Made by a program: the position numbers and the translations under genes. Positions 1-11,650 of a stretch of 64,000 bases of DNA are shown here, in pieces (within the stretch, counting starts at the first letter, position 1; each line of letters begins with the position of its first letter). The DNA is from Sympetrum striolatum (taxonomy: Eukaryota; Arthropoda; Insecta; Odonata; Libellulidae), in NCBI GenBank assembly GCA_947579665.1, contig OX388351.1, forward strand, positions 62,070,939 to 62,134,938, written 5' to 3'. Below the pieces are notes generated by a model that made no database searches, was not told where the DNA came from, and was given only the letters and a program-made list of their open reading frames with translations.

Positions 1-2319
1 CTGTGATATCAGCTGAAAAGGAATTTGTGCAAGGAAGGCTGCTTGGTCACTCGAAAGTGGGCGGAAAACAATGCTTTCTCTAATCTCGAAAGGTGTTGAT
101 TTCATTACATAGTTAGATAAGACGCCTTTCCGAAATTGATTGAAGATGCCTTATCGCCCTCAAATATCCTCTTTACAGTCAATTACCGAAAGTGATTAAT
201 GTAGTAAAATATTTCGGGTAAGAAGGGTTTAAAATAACTGGAAGAGGTACGGTGAACGAAAAATGAGTATAATGCTCGGCTCAACTCGAAATCGCCGTGG
301 GGTCAGTCTGTTGAAACCGAACTAGGTCGTAAGTCGATGACCCACTGCTTTACTACATTGCGTTGTTTTCGGTTTGGGAAAGGTTGCGCTTTTGAACAGT
401 AAGACCCGTAAAATGTCTTCGATTCATCGAAAAAGAATTCAGTCAGTTTGCTTTAGGACTTTTCTTTGGCAAAATTCGTCAAAAAGTTGAATCTTGAGCC
501 TAATTCAAGTTTAAGACACCAATAAATAATCGAACAGTAGTACTATGCTTATACTTCACTCTGAATGATTAAAACAGACTGACTCGTGCATAGATCCAGA
601 AAACATAGGAAGGTTAAAATTGGTCTATTTGTCTATGTAAGAGAAAACGTTCGAAGAATGTGATTAATACGCAGGGGGGACATGATTCAAGTAGGCATTG
701 ACTCACGCGAGATGCGTCATGGAGGCGAGGCTTCTACCCTAAAAGGATTTGTCCGAAAAATCAGTTGAATAACTGCATTTGGTAACCTGTGTTATTCCAT
801 TCGTCCACATCGCCATCAATACTTCTGACATAAGCTCAAAATTAGATAAATCGGTCAAAAACTGAGATTACCAAAGGTATGATTTTTTTCTAAACAAGTT
901 TTTAGAGGTGGTGATCCTAAGAATAATGTAGGCATAGGTAATGAATCTTATACAAGAATATTAAAGATCAAAGTTTAGTAGAAAAATTAGTTTCCGATAC
1001 ATAAATTGGTATCAGTTTTGAATGAATACGAAAGTTAATTATTATATATATCCTATATAAACATATACATTTTTATTCTCAATTAATTTTATTAATTGCA
1101 TAATTATAGTTTTAAGTAAATCTTAATTGCTTTCAAATTTCAGTGGACGGAAAATTCAATTGGAACTCTGTAGGAACAATCTCCTGCATGCGTAAAAAAA
1201 TTCGCGCATTTTTAATTATCATTTACGTTCTACCTAAGAAATAGGCATTTTCAATGATTACGTACGAAAGAAACTGTTTTTAGTGTAATAGTTATGCAGA
1301 TTTTATTTATTATATAATTCATTTTATTAATTCTCCATTCTCTGAGGCTCAATTTTTAAATGATCACCCATCGATATAAAATATTTACTCCTCGTTACTT
1401 GAACTGATTCCTTCTTAAATGAAATTCATCTTCACTTCAGGCATGTAGAAATTAATTTCGGGATGGCGGGGCAACGCAATGTTGAAAGCTCTCATCTCAA
1501 GAACTGACGAGAATTTAATTGCAAAACGGGCCAATTTCTACGAAACCGCGGAAAAATGTTGTTGCCAACATGATTAACGCTTCAGTGCTCAGAACTTTTC
1601 TTTGCTACTTTCGTAAGTTTTGAAGAATTTTCGGAGAATATTTATCCCCTCTCACTCTTAGCTTTGTGGTAATATTCTTCCTTCAGTTTTTGAGTCAATC
1701 GGTGGAAATTTTTTATTAGCGATTCTTCATCTTTCCTTGAATTTTAAGGACGATCTACATCTTTATTCAAATGTGTTCAACTACCTTCAACCATTTGTAA
1801 CCCGTTTTCTTCATGTATCTTGATTTTTCAGTCTCTAGATTTACGCAAAAGGAAAATTCTAATTCTAACCTTTCCTTTCAGTTACCGCATGGGTAGAAGA
1901 ATACAATCATTAAATTTTCGAATAGGTCATTAGAAGTCTACCCTAGTGATTAAGTTGAAATTATGATTAACATGATTATACATAGAAGATATATGTACTG
2001 TTATATGAAAGCAAGGTTTATTTCTCACTGAAAGTCTAATTGGAAAAAATCAGTGAAAAAGGTTTAAAAATATTCCCAATATTATAAATATCTTTTTGTA
2101 ATAATCTTTTCAGAAACTTTATAAATACAGTTAAATATTTATCGGATTAAGTTATCTGTGCCTAGACAAATGTTACATCGTTTGTTTTTTTAAATAATGA
2201 TTCATAATTAGTCCTTTGAAACCTTGATACACTAATTAGTAGTTACTATGGTTAACAGTAAACAATTACATCATTGTAAAGTTTTCCATTTCCAGTATAT
2301 TTCACGGCTTCATTACAGT
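1..2319. other. Gene-free AT-rich sequence
   Basis: I see no gene, RNA or clear repeat here. Reading frames are short in all six frames and the sequence is AT-rich with scattered T and A runs. Acceptor-like pyrimidine-AG stretches occur (for example near 1142 and 1882), but no open frame with a matching donor follows them. Confidence 0.5.
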
Positions 2320-2328
2320 GACATGGTT

Positions 2329-2377
2329 AGACTATTATAAAGAGTGAACTCCTATAGTTCACTCTTTATAATAGTCT
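2329..2377. repeat. Perfect 22-bp-arm hairpin
   Basis: The arms at 2329-2350 and 2356-2377 are perfect reverse complements, separated by the 5-nt loop CCTAT. The pentamer GACAT lies on both sides (2320-2324 and 2378-2382), offset by 4 nt on the left. That could be chance or a short target duplication of a tiny foldback insertion. No coding or terminator role is implied in this eukaryotic setting. Confidence 0.8.
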
Positions 2378-2510
2378 GACATTTGAGAAATTTGTCAAAT
2401 CTCGCCATCACTTTAATCAGTGACTCAGATTGTTTCTCTGACATAAAGGATATCAGCAACCGTTTGATTACAGTGCAATGCCAGTAACTGTAGAGTGTTC
2501 AAAGGTATCT

Positions 2511-2528
2511 CCGGGACTGAAGGGTTAA
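2511..2528 (-). mobile_element. Possible TTAA-type transposon end, orphan
   Basis: Read on the minus strand, this begins TTAACCCTTCAGTCCCGG, which closely resembles the plus-strand sequence starting at 5454 (TTAACCCCTTAGTCCCCGA). Both begin with TTAA, the target of piggyBac-type transposons. No partner inverted repeat was found within a short distance, so this is at best half of an element or a chance match. Confidence 0.25.
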
Positions 2529-3684
2529 AGCGATAAACATGAAGGCCTTAGTTTTGACTGACAAACTAGGGTAATCCTAGCATGCAGTTTTCCTCTTCAG
2601 AGTAACATGGTATGGCGCTTACTAGATAATAGTATTAGCTCCCGAAATCCGAAGTGTACATAGTTTGTACGTCGTTGGTATCGGCGTCATAATGAATCTT
2701 CCTAATAGAATCAAAGGACCTCTATCCGATAAACGCATCAACTAGCAGGAATCCTTCCGTGATTCTAATTCGACGTGAATTCCTGCTCTGCTGTTCCTCC
2801 TCACTGTGTCACGGCGAGTATATCCCGAATCAAACCATTCTTGATCGAATTACGAGAATCTTCATTGGCAGTAAGCCCTCCAAGGCCTGTTTCGTGATAA
2901 GTCCAGATCGTATGGCTTCATAATCTCAGATAATAATAATCTTTTCCAAGAAAATTCGGTCGTGGGTGTGTTCTAGTTGAGAGTTTCCACTTGATACTAT
3001 CTATATAACCTAAAATTTTGTTGTATAGTTTAATAATGTGTTATTTCCTATTATTAAACTAGTTTTAGATTTTTCGTAGTAGCATCTGAAATATTTTGTT
3101 ACTGTTTGTATACACACGAGAAGGGCTCAAAAAGTTTCCGTCGTCAAACTTTATTGTTCCTGGGGTAGTTTCAAACAAAAATACAATCTTGTGATAAAAT
3201 CTTGGAGCATTGCTGCAACATCCAATAATGAAATATCTAAAGAAGCTTACGCACGTAACCATGTGATGTAAAAATAACTTTTTATGGAGGCCTATTCCGC
3301 CAACTTTTCGAATGGCTTGCCTATAGTCCCATTTTACTCAACCATAATGGCAAAATTCTCCCAACTTTTCACAAGATTAATCGCAGAAGTACGTGCAAAG
3401 TGTCTCGCGGCTCTTTTTTTAAGGAATATCTATTTCATGGAAGTTAAAGTAGAGTTTTCACAAATATTTTTCGCAATACAGTTAAAGCTCATAAAGTATC
3501 TGCGATGTTGCGCAAGGTTTATTAAAGGATGTTCAGGTCCTAAATAATACCTTTGTAAGTTAACCCATCGAGTTTGTAGGCCGTCTTAATCTTACCGACT
3601 GAAACCTATAAATGTACCGTTGGCTCCTAAGAATGATGCAGCCTTTCGAAATTTAATTTTGCCTCGACCCTTGAATTTTGACCC
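2529..3684. other. No gene recognised
   Basis: Two short open frames (3065-3262 minus and 3284-3547 plus) show no recognisable motif and are in the size range expected by chance in this composition. The sequence leading into 3685 may hold more of the eroded retrotransposon that ends downstream, but I cannot see reverse transcriptase motifs in it. Confidence 0.4.
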
Positions 3685-3906
3685 TTGAAAAAGCATTTCA
3701 TGGACTCTTATCGGTTACTTTATATCTTATTTACTAAACAATTCCGCCGCATTAAGATACTGGGTCAGCTAGAGACGTTATTTTACACCAATATCTACAG
3801 CTCAAACATTGATGCATACACCCAAATAACTAGTTCATTACAAAGTACAGTCTCTATCAACACATTCAAGAGGAAATACCTTTCGTACCTTCTAGAGAAT
3901 CAATAA
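3685..3906 (+). pseudogene. Non-LTR reverse transcriptase, C-terminal remnant
   Basis: The 73-residue open frame ends with SINTFKRKYLSYLL. This matches the usual closing motif of many LINE reverse transcriptases of the CR1/Rex/jockey sort, in which a serine-rich turn is followed by F-K-x-K-L-x-x-Y-L. Just before it, residues around 36-50 (FYTNIYSSNIDAYTQI) fit the preceding tyrosine- and isoleucine-rich segment. The catalytic YADD box and the endonuclease are absent, so the copy is 5'-truncated or eroded. The stop at 3904-3906 is followed by about 700 bases of 3' UTR and a TAA tail, as expected for such an element. The family call rests on recognising the motif, not on an alignment. Confidence 0.5.
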
Positions 3907-4400
3907 CGGTAATTATCTCCATCATAGCATTTTACATTTTACGATAAGTCAAGTTCGTTTTTTTCTGATTTTTTTCATGCTGCACGGAACAACACTTCAA
4001 ACTTTTTCTTTACTTTTGAATATTTTTTCGTATTTTCTACTACAGTTTTCATCTAGTATAACCTTTTCTTTTTTTTCTATTTTGTATTTCCATAATATTA
4101 ACTTACTTTAGATTATTGTTTATGCCTAAATCATGATTCTAACTCTCTTATATAATTATTGTAGAGCGTTATTTTTGGATTGATCGTGTTTTATTTTGCT
4201 TTTTTTCTAGTTCAGTCATATTTTTATCACAAGTGTATGTATTTACTTACTGTATTCCCTGCATTTCATTTTTTATTAACTTTCATTATTTGTCTTGATA
4301 ATATGTCTATAACACTTCTTGTAATTTTCCAGGTTATACGTACATTGTTTTCCTTAATGTCTTTTAGTTTTTGCTATCGGTAGGTTTGCGCAGGTTTTTC

Positions 4401-4477
4401 ACACCCTCCTTCTTTGTGGGTGTTTTCCTGCTGCGGGTATTTTTCCTAAGCTTTTCTTAGGTTTTTTTACACCCGCA
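4401..4477 (+). repeat. Nested hairpins in retrotransposon 3' UTR
   Basis: ACACCC at 4401-4406 can pair with GGGTGT at 4418-4423. Immediately after, TGCGGGT (4432-4438) can pair with ACCCGCA (4471-4477), enclosing CCTAAG (4445-4450) and CTTAGG (4456-4461). These could be RNA structure in the element transcript. The pairing is visible; the function is inferred. Confidence 0.45.
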
Positions 4478-4634
4478 ATCCCTTCTTACATTTTCTTCTA
4501 TTTTCCTCTAAGTTTCATTGATGCATGTAATATACTTATAATAATGTAACAACTTAACGACAGGTTAGATGGAAGAGGAGACTTTTTAGTCTCAATCTCG
4601 TCTATAATAAAGACCCCTAATAATAATAATAATA

Positions 4635-5453
4635 CAGTGATTTTCAGTTTAAGCAGCCATATATCAATTAAAAACTATTACTCTACAACCACTATATGTA
4701 GAATGTATATTCAACAATTATTCTGACAATTCCACGGCCTTTGATGCATTAATTTAGAAAAACATTGTGATCCAACTACTATAAATTGTAAGCATTTTTA
4801 TGTTGTTACAAACCCAGTAACCCATTTTGCGGCAAAGTTGAAAATTTAAGTAGAAATTAAGAAGATGATATATGTGGTGCTGTTAAATATTTCTCTCGTG
4901 AATGGAACCTGACTATTCTTTCGGAAAGCCATAAAGTTTTCCCTTTTCGAAGACTGTTTCGAGTTTTAATCTTGACCTTCCCATGAGCCAAATGGGATTC
5001 CGTGGAACCCTACATTGGGGAGAACTTACGCTTAGGAACCATGATATCTCGTTAAGGAAACTCTTCTTGGTAGCTTGGATCAGTTATTTCTACTGGACTG
5101 TCAGGAATCAAATGGCTGTCGTGCAAGTAATTAAAGGGTTTGAGATTCGAACACGCGAGGATTACATTTACTCAATGACCCTGCATGTCCCCAATGGAGT
5201 ATTGCAAGGGTTGTAAAAATACCTTTAATCCTAACTCGGATTGATGTCAACTTATCTAATGCTCCGTGGAAAGAACGGCCGGAAGTACCCGCTCGTCTTC
5301 ATGATTATTTCTCTTATAGCGCTTTATAGTTTTCTTTCGGCGCTCGCGAATGTTGTTACCTGGAGTTACAAAATCAACGATTATAATGATGCTTTAAGAT
5401 TTTATAACATGTTTCAAGCTTGATGTAAAAATGTACACCGGGCAAACTTAGTA
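4635..5453. other. No gene recognised
   Basis: Two neighbouring plus-strand open frames (4983-5216, 77 residues; 5241-5423, 60 residues) are unassigned. The second has a hydrophobic stretch, but neither shows a family motif, and both could be chance frames. Confidence 0.35.
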
Positions 5454-5480
5454 TTAACCCCTTAGTCCCCGATGATTTTT
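5454..5480 (+). mobile_element. Possible TTAA-type transposon end, orphan
   Basis: The sequence starts TTAACCCCTTAGTCCCCGA and resembles the inverted end at 2511-2528. It is consistent with a piggyBac-type terminus, but no matching right end was found, so this is weak. Confidence 0.25.
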
Positions 5481-6039
5481 ATTCGCTGCCGCCGTGTCCT
5501 CATCGCGAATTCCGCTCTCTGAAATAAAAGCAATTAAAGTTCAATTCAAGATATCAGCATAGATTTAAACCTATAAATGAAAATTTCAACATTTGTTTCA
5601 ATTTCAGTCGTAAGTTCTTTGTCTCATGAGAAGTAAAATAGTTTTAGGGGACGTATAAATTGTGCTGCACGAAAAAAGTTTTTGAGGTTGCGCTCCAATT
5701 AAACAACTTTCTTGTTGACTTTAGTTTCTCTCAACTAAATAGCACGTGGTTTGTATCCATGCTAAGGATGTAAAGTGCAAATGAGGGGAGGGTCCAGTAT
5801 TACATTTGATAAGTAAAGAGGGTTTGGTAGTTGTAAAAATGATCACGAGAGAAACATTTGGGGTAATTGTTTTTAAGATTGAATTTTATATAATGTACAC
5901 AACAAAAAATACAAAACCCACTTGTATGCAAAGAAAAACACACCCTTAATGCGAATATATGTATATTATACATCATTAGGCGAAAATAAAGCAAATTAAA
6001 GTTCTATAAGATGAAGAGAAGAATAACGACGGACGTTAT

Positions 6040-6760
6040 AGCTCGTTCGATAGCGTTAAGGGGCTGGGTAAAGCTTCCTCGACTACCGGACGGTTAATTA
6101 AGCTGTGTCGGATGCTACATTACTGGACCAGAATACTCTCTTTAACTCCGATTTTCATCAGTTCAGTGTCCGCTTGATATCGGCCAACGGGAAATGGGAT
6201 CGCGTCATATTTCCGAGGAGGAAAAGCTGTTTTAATTTTCCGCGGACATTTTTTCCCCCGCGATCGCAGATCCCTTCAATTTTCGATCGAATCACCGGTC
6301 TCCATGACAACCGGGCCTAAGTCGATCCCACGGGAAGCTTCCTCCCTCTCACCGTCCCGTTCACTCTCCGAAAGGGGGCAGCGTGGTGGAAGTGTCTGCA
6401 TTCCGCCCTCAAGGGCCGATGTTCACTCCACTCACTATTATTATGTTCGTTAAGTGCTCTTCCCCGAATCGATTGCGACCTCGCGCAGCCTCGCACGCGA
6501 CCACCGGTTTGTCGCTTTCTGCGGTCCTTAGAACAACTTTGAGCGAACGAAACCCCTGAGTCGCCACTGGGATGACAGGTGGTCCACGTCGATTCCCTCC
6601 ACGCCGTCGCTTGAGACGCGGATCTCCGTGGTTGGGCGTCGAGGAATGTTTCGATGGTATTGCACGTTAGGAATGGGGATTAAAAGGTCCCCAGTTTTTT
6701 CTCGCTCTCGGGATTTGGGGAAATTCTTGGGATTCGTCTCTACGATTGAAATACTAGGAT
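6040..6760. other. GC/CpG-richer islet
   Basis: This stretch is visibly richer in G, C and CpG than its AT-rich flanks, with several GATCG words between 6199 and 6290. Open frames inside it (6105-6320 plus, 6528-6770 minus) have no recognisable motif. Such islets in an AT-rich arthropod genome are often promoters or conserved enhancers. I cannot tell which from one sequence. Confidence 0.4.
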
Positions 6761-8692
6761 TCAATTGCACTAGTATTCAATGAATAATCTATTATTTATT
6801 ATTATGAATACTATTCATACCCCTGAAAGTAACCGTATTCAATTAAATTACTTTATCACTTTCACGTTCAGTAGAGTCGCCAATCTACGGTGAAAATACA
6901 ACTGAGAAAAAAATGAGGATCTACTTACTGAGAAAATTAATCTAGTTTATCTTTTCCTTACCTACTATTATAATTAATTACTAACTTAATTTTAAATATT
7001 TTATTACTTACTTTATTCTATTACATACTTTTTATACTAATTCCTGGCTTTCTTCTAATTAGTGAAGTACTACTAAGTCTTCTACTAAAAGGAACTTGTA
7101 TTAATTCGAATTTTCATTAAATTTTGTATCAAACGTTTGCGGAAAAAATTCCTGAGCTACTTCTATTTTTATCCATAGAAATCCTTAAAACGCTCTATCT
7201 TCTATTTTGCTGGATATTATCAAAAGAATCAAGTTAATTATCTCTTAATTACTATATAATAATATTGATAATGTTCTTGTTCTTCTAAAAAATGTTTTAG
7301 CAATTTTAATTATTCGGTCAATCATTCGGTAGATAGATACAGAGGAATCAGTCTGATTTCACTTACTGCAAATAATGTAATTATCTTCCAGGCAGCTTTA
7401 GAATTTGATTCAAGAAACAAAGCTCATGGATTCCAGAAATTTGGCTTCGGTCGACTAGAATGTATTTTTGTCCTCGTCGTGGAGTATTAAATTAGTTTTA
7501 TCAAATCACTCCATCTTTAGCATCGAAAATGAATTCAATCAAAGATTCGGTGACGTCACTGCCGACCCTAAAACTTTTTCATTGCGTCAATCAGAAACCG
7601 CTACGGCTTCTTTTGCCTTTTCAGGATCCATTCCTCATAAATATCTCTCATAAGGTTTATTGGTGTTGCGTAAACGGGAAAGTAATAAAAATGTGTATCA
7701 TTCACTTTCACTGTGAATACGTTTCCCTTTCGGTAGTTATGTATGTTTTAATTTCATTCGATCCTAATCGATCAAATTAAGGTGGATATCTCTGATATTA
7801 CACTTATTGTCTCTTCAAGCATGCCTAGTTTTCATCTTCTAATTCATCTAAAAGAAATCGTGGAGATATGCTTCATCATCCTTTAAATTAAGCATTGTTT
7901 TGTACGCAGAGCCCTCCATACTTACCTGAGAAAGACTGGAACATAATTAAATAAACTCAACTCGTTATGAGATGGCGTTACAACAATAACAAGAGAACAA
8001 TACAATAATAATGATATAAATTACTGGAACACTTCCACAGATTTTGTCTTGGTATACAAGTAATTTACATAAATATCATTTTAGAAAATAATTCATTATT
8101 CCATTTACTTATCCTGTATTGACTCAAGGTACACGCGTCGGTTTAAAGAAATATGAAACACGCTGTGTCTCTGCTCGTCTTTCGCTTTGGAAGTGGTATG
8201 AGTGTAAAGTTTTCAGATTATGTTCAAAGAAAAATGAAAAATCCTTCAAACTCGCGAGAAAAATAAAAGTGTTTTGGCATTTCTTATTTCATTCTTCTGC
8301 ATTTCAAGATTAATGAATTAACTTTAAATGAGATATTTCAAATATTATTCGAATGGTAAGACATAACTGGAATGCATAGCTTCCAGTGGAGAAATAGAAA
8401 AAATCTATGATTGATTTATACAGTGCGGCAAAGAATATATGCTATAGGAATTACAATAAAAATCCTTAATTCTAATAGTAGCACGGAAACTATTAAATTT
8501 GATTCACTTAATACTTGTATAACTTGAGAATAACGGAGTTATTCGAGTCCTCTCCAGCAGTTTGATTTTCAATTCGTCTTCTTCGATAGAATATTACCTG
8601 AAAACACCTCCCATAATATATGTGGACATCGTAGACAGATTATAAATAAGGAAAGTTACCGTTGAATGGAATGTTCGTGTTCTCTACTCTTC
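6761..8692. other. AT-rich gene-free stretch
   Basis: I see no gene or family repeat. The interval is very AT-rich from about 6780 to 7320. The only clear short site is the CRE-like octamer at 7551-7558, listed separately. Confidence 0.4.
7551..7558. promoter_or_regulatory. CRE-like palindrome TGACGTCA
   Basis: This is a perfect TGACGTCA octamer, the consensus site of CREB/ATF bZIP factors. An 8-mer is expected about once per window of this size by chance, so it has weight only if conserved. A second copy is at 28235-28242. Confidence 0.25.
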
Positions 8693-8718
8693 ATTCTCAG
8701 GTTATTACGCCTGAGAAT
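8693..8718. repeat. 9-bp-arm hairpin
   Basis: ATTCTCAGG (8693-8701) pairs perfectly with CCTGAGAAT (8710-8718) across an 8-nt loop. It is a short isolated hairpin of unknown role. Confidence 0.6.
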
Positions 8719-8808
8719 GGTTTTCCTCCCGTTCGTTTAATTGCTATCTTCCGGTGCTGCTCATTCTTCTGCTGTAAATGCTTCCTTTATGTGTTGTACT
8801 TTAGTTAA

Positions 8809-9339
8809 ATGCAAAACTCTCTGTCTCTGAATATTACTCATGGCTATCCGAAACGAAATAGCGGTAGTTACAGTAGACTAGGCATAATAAATTATAATTT
8901 CCCTTCTGTGACAAATATCTCTCCGAGGCGTGTTTTCCTCATGAAAATTCCCCATCTTCTTGAGTCATATTCTAAAGAGCTGAATCTGATAGGTTTTCGT
9001 TGGAAAAGGGAATCCATTCCGACCCCTCTTTCCTTGAATCTTGCCGCTACGCGTTTATACGGGGGAGTAGAACGGGGTTTGCAACGATGTTTGGTAATTG
9101 AGCCACTGAAATGTAAAACTCGTGGGTACCCGATCGTAACTATCCCTTTACAATTGATTTATAAAATTAGAACATTATTAGAAAAAGTTTCTATTCAAGT
9201 TATTCAATGGCGAATGCTTTTGAAATTTCAAGTAAAAGTTATTTTAATTTGGAAATATCGTAAACAAAACCAGTATCGGAGATTATGGTTTTATTCTTTT
9301 AGCAGCACTGGTAGGATATACACAAATTATTGTCAATGA
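8809..9339 (+). other. Longest plus-strand open frame, 176 residues, unassigned
   Basis: The frame starts at an ATG and encodes a basic, leucine- and isoleucine-rich product with no signal peptide, domain or catalytic motif that I recognise. Its middle part (about 8990-9130) is less AT-rich than its ends. No upstream acceptor or downstream polyadenylation arrangement makes it convincing. In 64 kb of AT-rich DNA one or two frames this long can arise by chance. It could also be eroded transposon coding sequence. Confidence 0.15.
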
Positions 9340-11303
9340 CTTTAAATCTGAAATAAACGTTGGGAAGGTATTAATTATTGTCTTTATGCAACCGGCAATG
9401 ATATTTGCATGCCCTTTCTGTGGTTTTTGCTAGAATATAATTTAGTCCTACTTGTCTAGGTAAAAATAGTCTAGTATGTAAACGTTTCCATAAACTTCTA
9501 CCGCTGTCTCTCTACTTTCGATTTCTTGTCGAAATCTATCTCCTGTAAGAATCTCCATTTCAGGATAATTTATAATTTGTTTTTAATAACTCCTGTAGAC
9601 AAAAAAATTCAGAGCCTAGAGCATTTTTGGTACTCTCAACGGATCTATATATTTCTAGTTACGTACAGCCTGAACCTAAACAAATTTGTATACAGCATAG
9701 TTTTACATAACATTTAAATGTTATTGGTGCAGAATAGAGAAAAATATTACTTTTATCTTCTTCTGTTACAGTTTTGGTTATGGCTATGATAACTTGAAAA
9801 AGCTACGGAGGTACGATTAATGTCGAATAATGACAGTAATTCAGGCTTCATGGAAAAGAAACTTGTTACTCATTTAGTAACCAGTGAATACATTCGTTTG
9901 CTAAAACATGAAAAGTAATATATCGTATTCATATTATCCAAGCAGACGTTATTATTTATGTTAATGTGAAATCTTGGTATCATTAGCGTGATCCCGCTAC
10001 TATGAGTCATTGAGACCTTCCCCATAACATACAACTCTGACGTTCATACTGTGATGCGGAAGCCAAATGACTATTTCTCCTCGTTAATATCTTAAGAGGT
10101 ACAAATCGGTAACGTTCGCCGCGAAGCTGGAAGCAGACGACCTGTATACTTGTAAGCCAGTCATTAAAAAAGTAATGCCGGTCGACAAGTAGACAACGCC
10201 CACGTATACGAAGCTCGTTACACGCTTTGTTTTGCGTGCAAACGTGATTCAACTTATATGGCTTTTAGACACGGTAGTATCCTGTTAGCGGCATAAAAGT
10301 AAACGTGAGAAGCATGGAAAATCGCCGGGAGCAAAGGGTTATGCATCAAAAGTAAGCCGACGTATTTTCCGAGCGGCACACGGAATAGATTCGGTGCACT
10401 TTAGGAAAATCGTTGGACAGCACGTGCCGGGGATGAGTTCGGCGGGACGGACACTTGTTGATCGGGAAGAGAATGAAAGGTTGGCGAAGAAGCACGCCTG
10501 GAAACACGCCTTTCACCGATAGGGGATGCGGAGGGGGAAAATGATTGATGGATCGAAACTCATTTGCGAGGTCGGGCGGGGCGGATTCGATCTCCCTAAT
10601 TTCGCGCTTCTGTAAATGTTTAAATTGTCTACTATGATAATCGCCGTTTTTAAGATGTATTTTGTGTATCCGATGTCAGCAGTTTTATTTAAAATCGTTG
10701 TCATGCCCTGCGGTTGGTGAAATGGTGAACTCTGTGTGGCTTAGAAAGGGTTCAATGCACTGTCTGCTGCAAGTGGTGTATGAAAAGAAGGGAGTCACGG
10801 ACGGGGGATGAAAAAGGTTGCGATAGACTCAAAAACATAGAGGTTTCTTTTACTGAAAGTTTTTCAGTTTAGTTCAAAATCAGAAAAAATTCAATTAGTG
10901 ATGCATGTGAAGTACAGTTTTAAGAAATCATGTCAATTCATCTTCACTTTTCTATTTTTAGGAAATAATGTGTCGATAGTACATATGACACGCAATGGAC
11001 AATTTGATAATGACAAAGTGAATGTCATAATTCAATCTAATATGATTTATACGATTTCTATAAATTTATATTGTATGCTAATAAAGAAGAAAGAGTATCA
11101 TTCATATTCACCTAAAGGTTTCTAAGTTCTTTTTAGAAAGAACGTTTCCTTTCCTGGTATTTAAAACTAATTAAGCTATTATTTAGTTTTATTTAAAATT
11201 TCTAAATAACAAAATAGCTTTAATTACTGTGAAATAAATTTAAATATAAACGTATGTAAAAGTATACATAATTGCTGATCAACGTCTATGTATAGTCAAA
11301 TGT
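9340..11303. other. Gene-free, with a moderately GC-richer patch at 9990-10560
   Basis: No gene was recognised. The patch from about 9990 to 10560 has more CpG words than its surroundings and may be regulatory. The minus-strand frames in it (10007-10252, 10513-10704) look like chance products of that composition. Confidence 0.35.
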
Positions 11304-11369
11304 ACTAATGATAGAATGCCTGCCTGCCCGGAAGTGGGAGACTTGGGTTCGAGTCCCAGCCAAGTCACT
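11304..11369 (+). repeat. tRNA-like module (tRNA pseudogene or SINE head)
   Basis: GGTTCGAGTCC at 11346-11356 is an almost perfect RNA polymerase III B box. It lies in a T-arm-like stem (TTGGG...CCCAG) and is followed by CCAAGTCAC, which resembles an acceptor strand. Upstream, AGAATGCCTGCCTGCCC resembles the D-to-anticodon part of a glycine-type tRNA. The 5' acceptor strand that should pair with CCAAGTCA is missing, so it is not an intact tRNA gene. Most likely it is a decayed tRNA or the tRNA-derived head of a SINE. Confidence 0.55.
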
Positions 11370-11580
11370 ATTTTTCTCTTCTTGTACAATATGCATAATA
11401 TACTTAGGTATACTTTGCTTACCATTCTCCTGTTACGTACTTACTAATTAATGACCTCATTTTGATGTAATAGAGACTAAATTGTTCCTCGGGAAATATC
11501 CGCTTCAATTAATGGAGCACAGGAAACTAATTTGTAGAAAATTGTTGGGAGTGGGTGTTGCGGAAAATATTGCTCAAATT

Positions 11581-11650
11581 AATAATATAATAACGAAATC
11601 GTCTTTATTCTGGCGAGATTGAGGTTAATAATCTTCTCTTCCGTCTAATT
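11581..11650 (-). mobile_element. Antisense copy of the retrotransposon 3' end
   Basis: On the minus strand this reads as the terminal block found at 4565-4617: a TAGACGGAAGAG-like start, then CTCAATCTCG, then AATAAAGACG, and an AAT-rich tail at the low-coordinate end. Only about 70 bases match, as expected for a heavily 5'-truncated insertion. Confidence 0.5.

Larger units (their letters stand above)
3685..4634 (+). mobile_element. 5'-truncated non-LTR retrotransposon with 3' UTR and TAA tail
   Basis: The unit comprises the reverse transcriptase tail (3685-3906), an AT-rich 3' UTR, a conserved terminal block (about 4565-4617) and a microsatellite tail of five TAA units (4618-4634). Near the end, GAGACT and AGTCTC (4578-4583 and 4588-4593) form a small stem with a four-T loop. 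LINE reverse transcriptases often recognise a stem at this position. The terminal block recurs in antisense at 11581, 22251 and 23620, which marks it as the mobile 3' end. The 5' boundary and target duplication were not found. Confidence 0.55.

Noticed and set aside
5605..5618. TTTCAG followed almost at once by GTAAGT
   Set aside because: It would define a 2-nt exon; more likely chance splice-like words.
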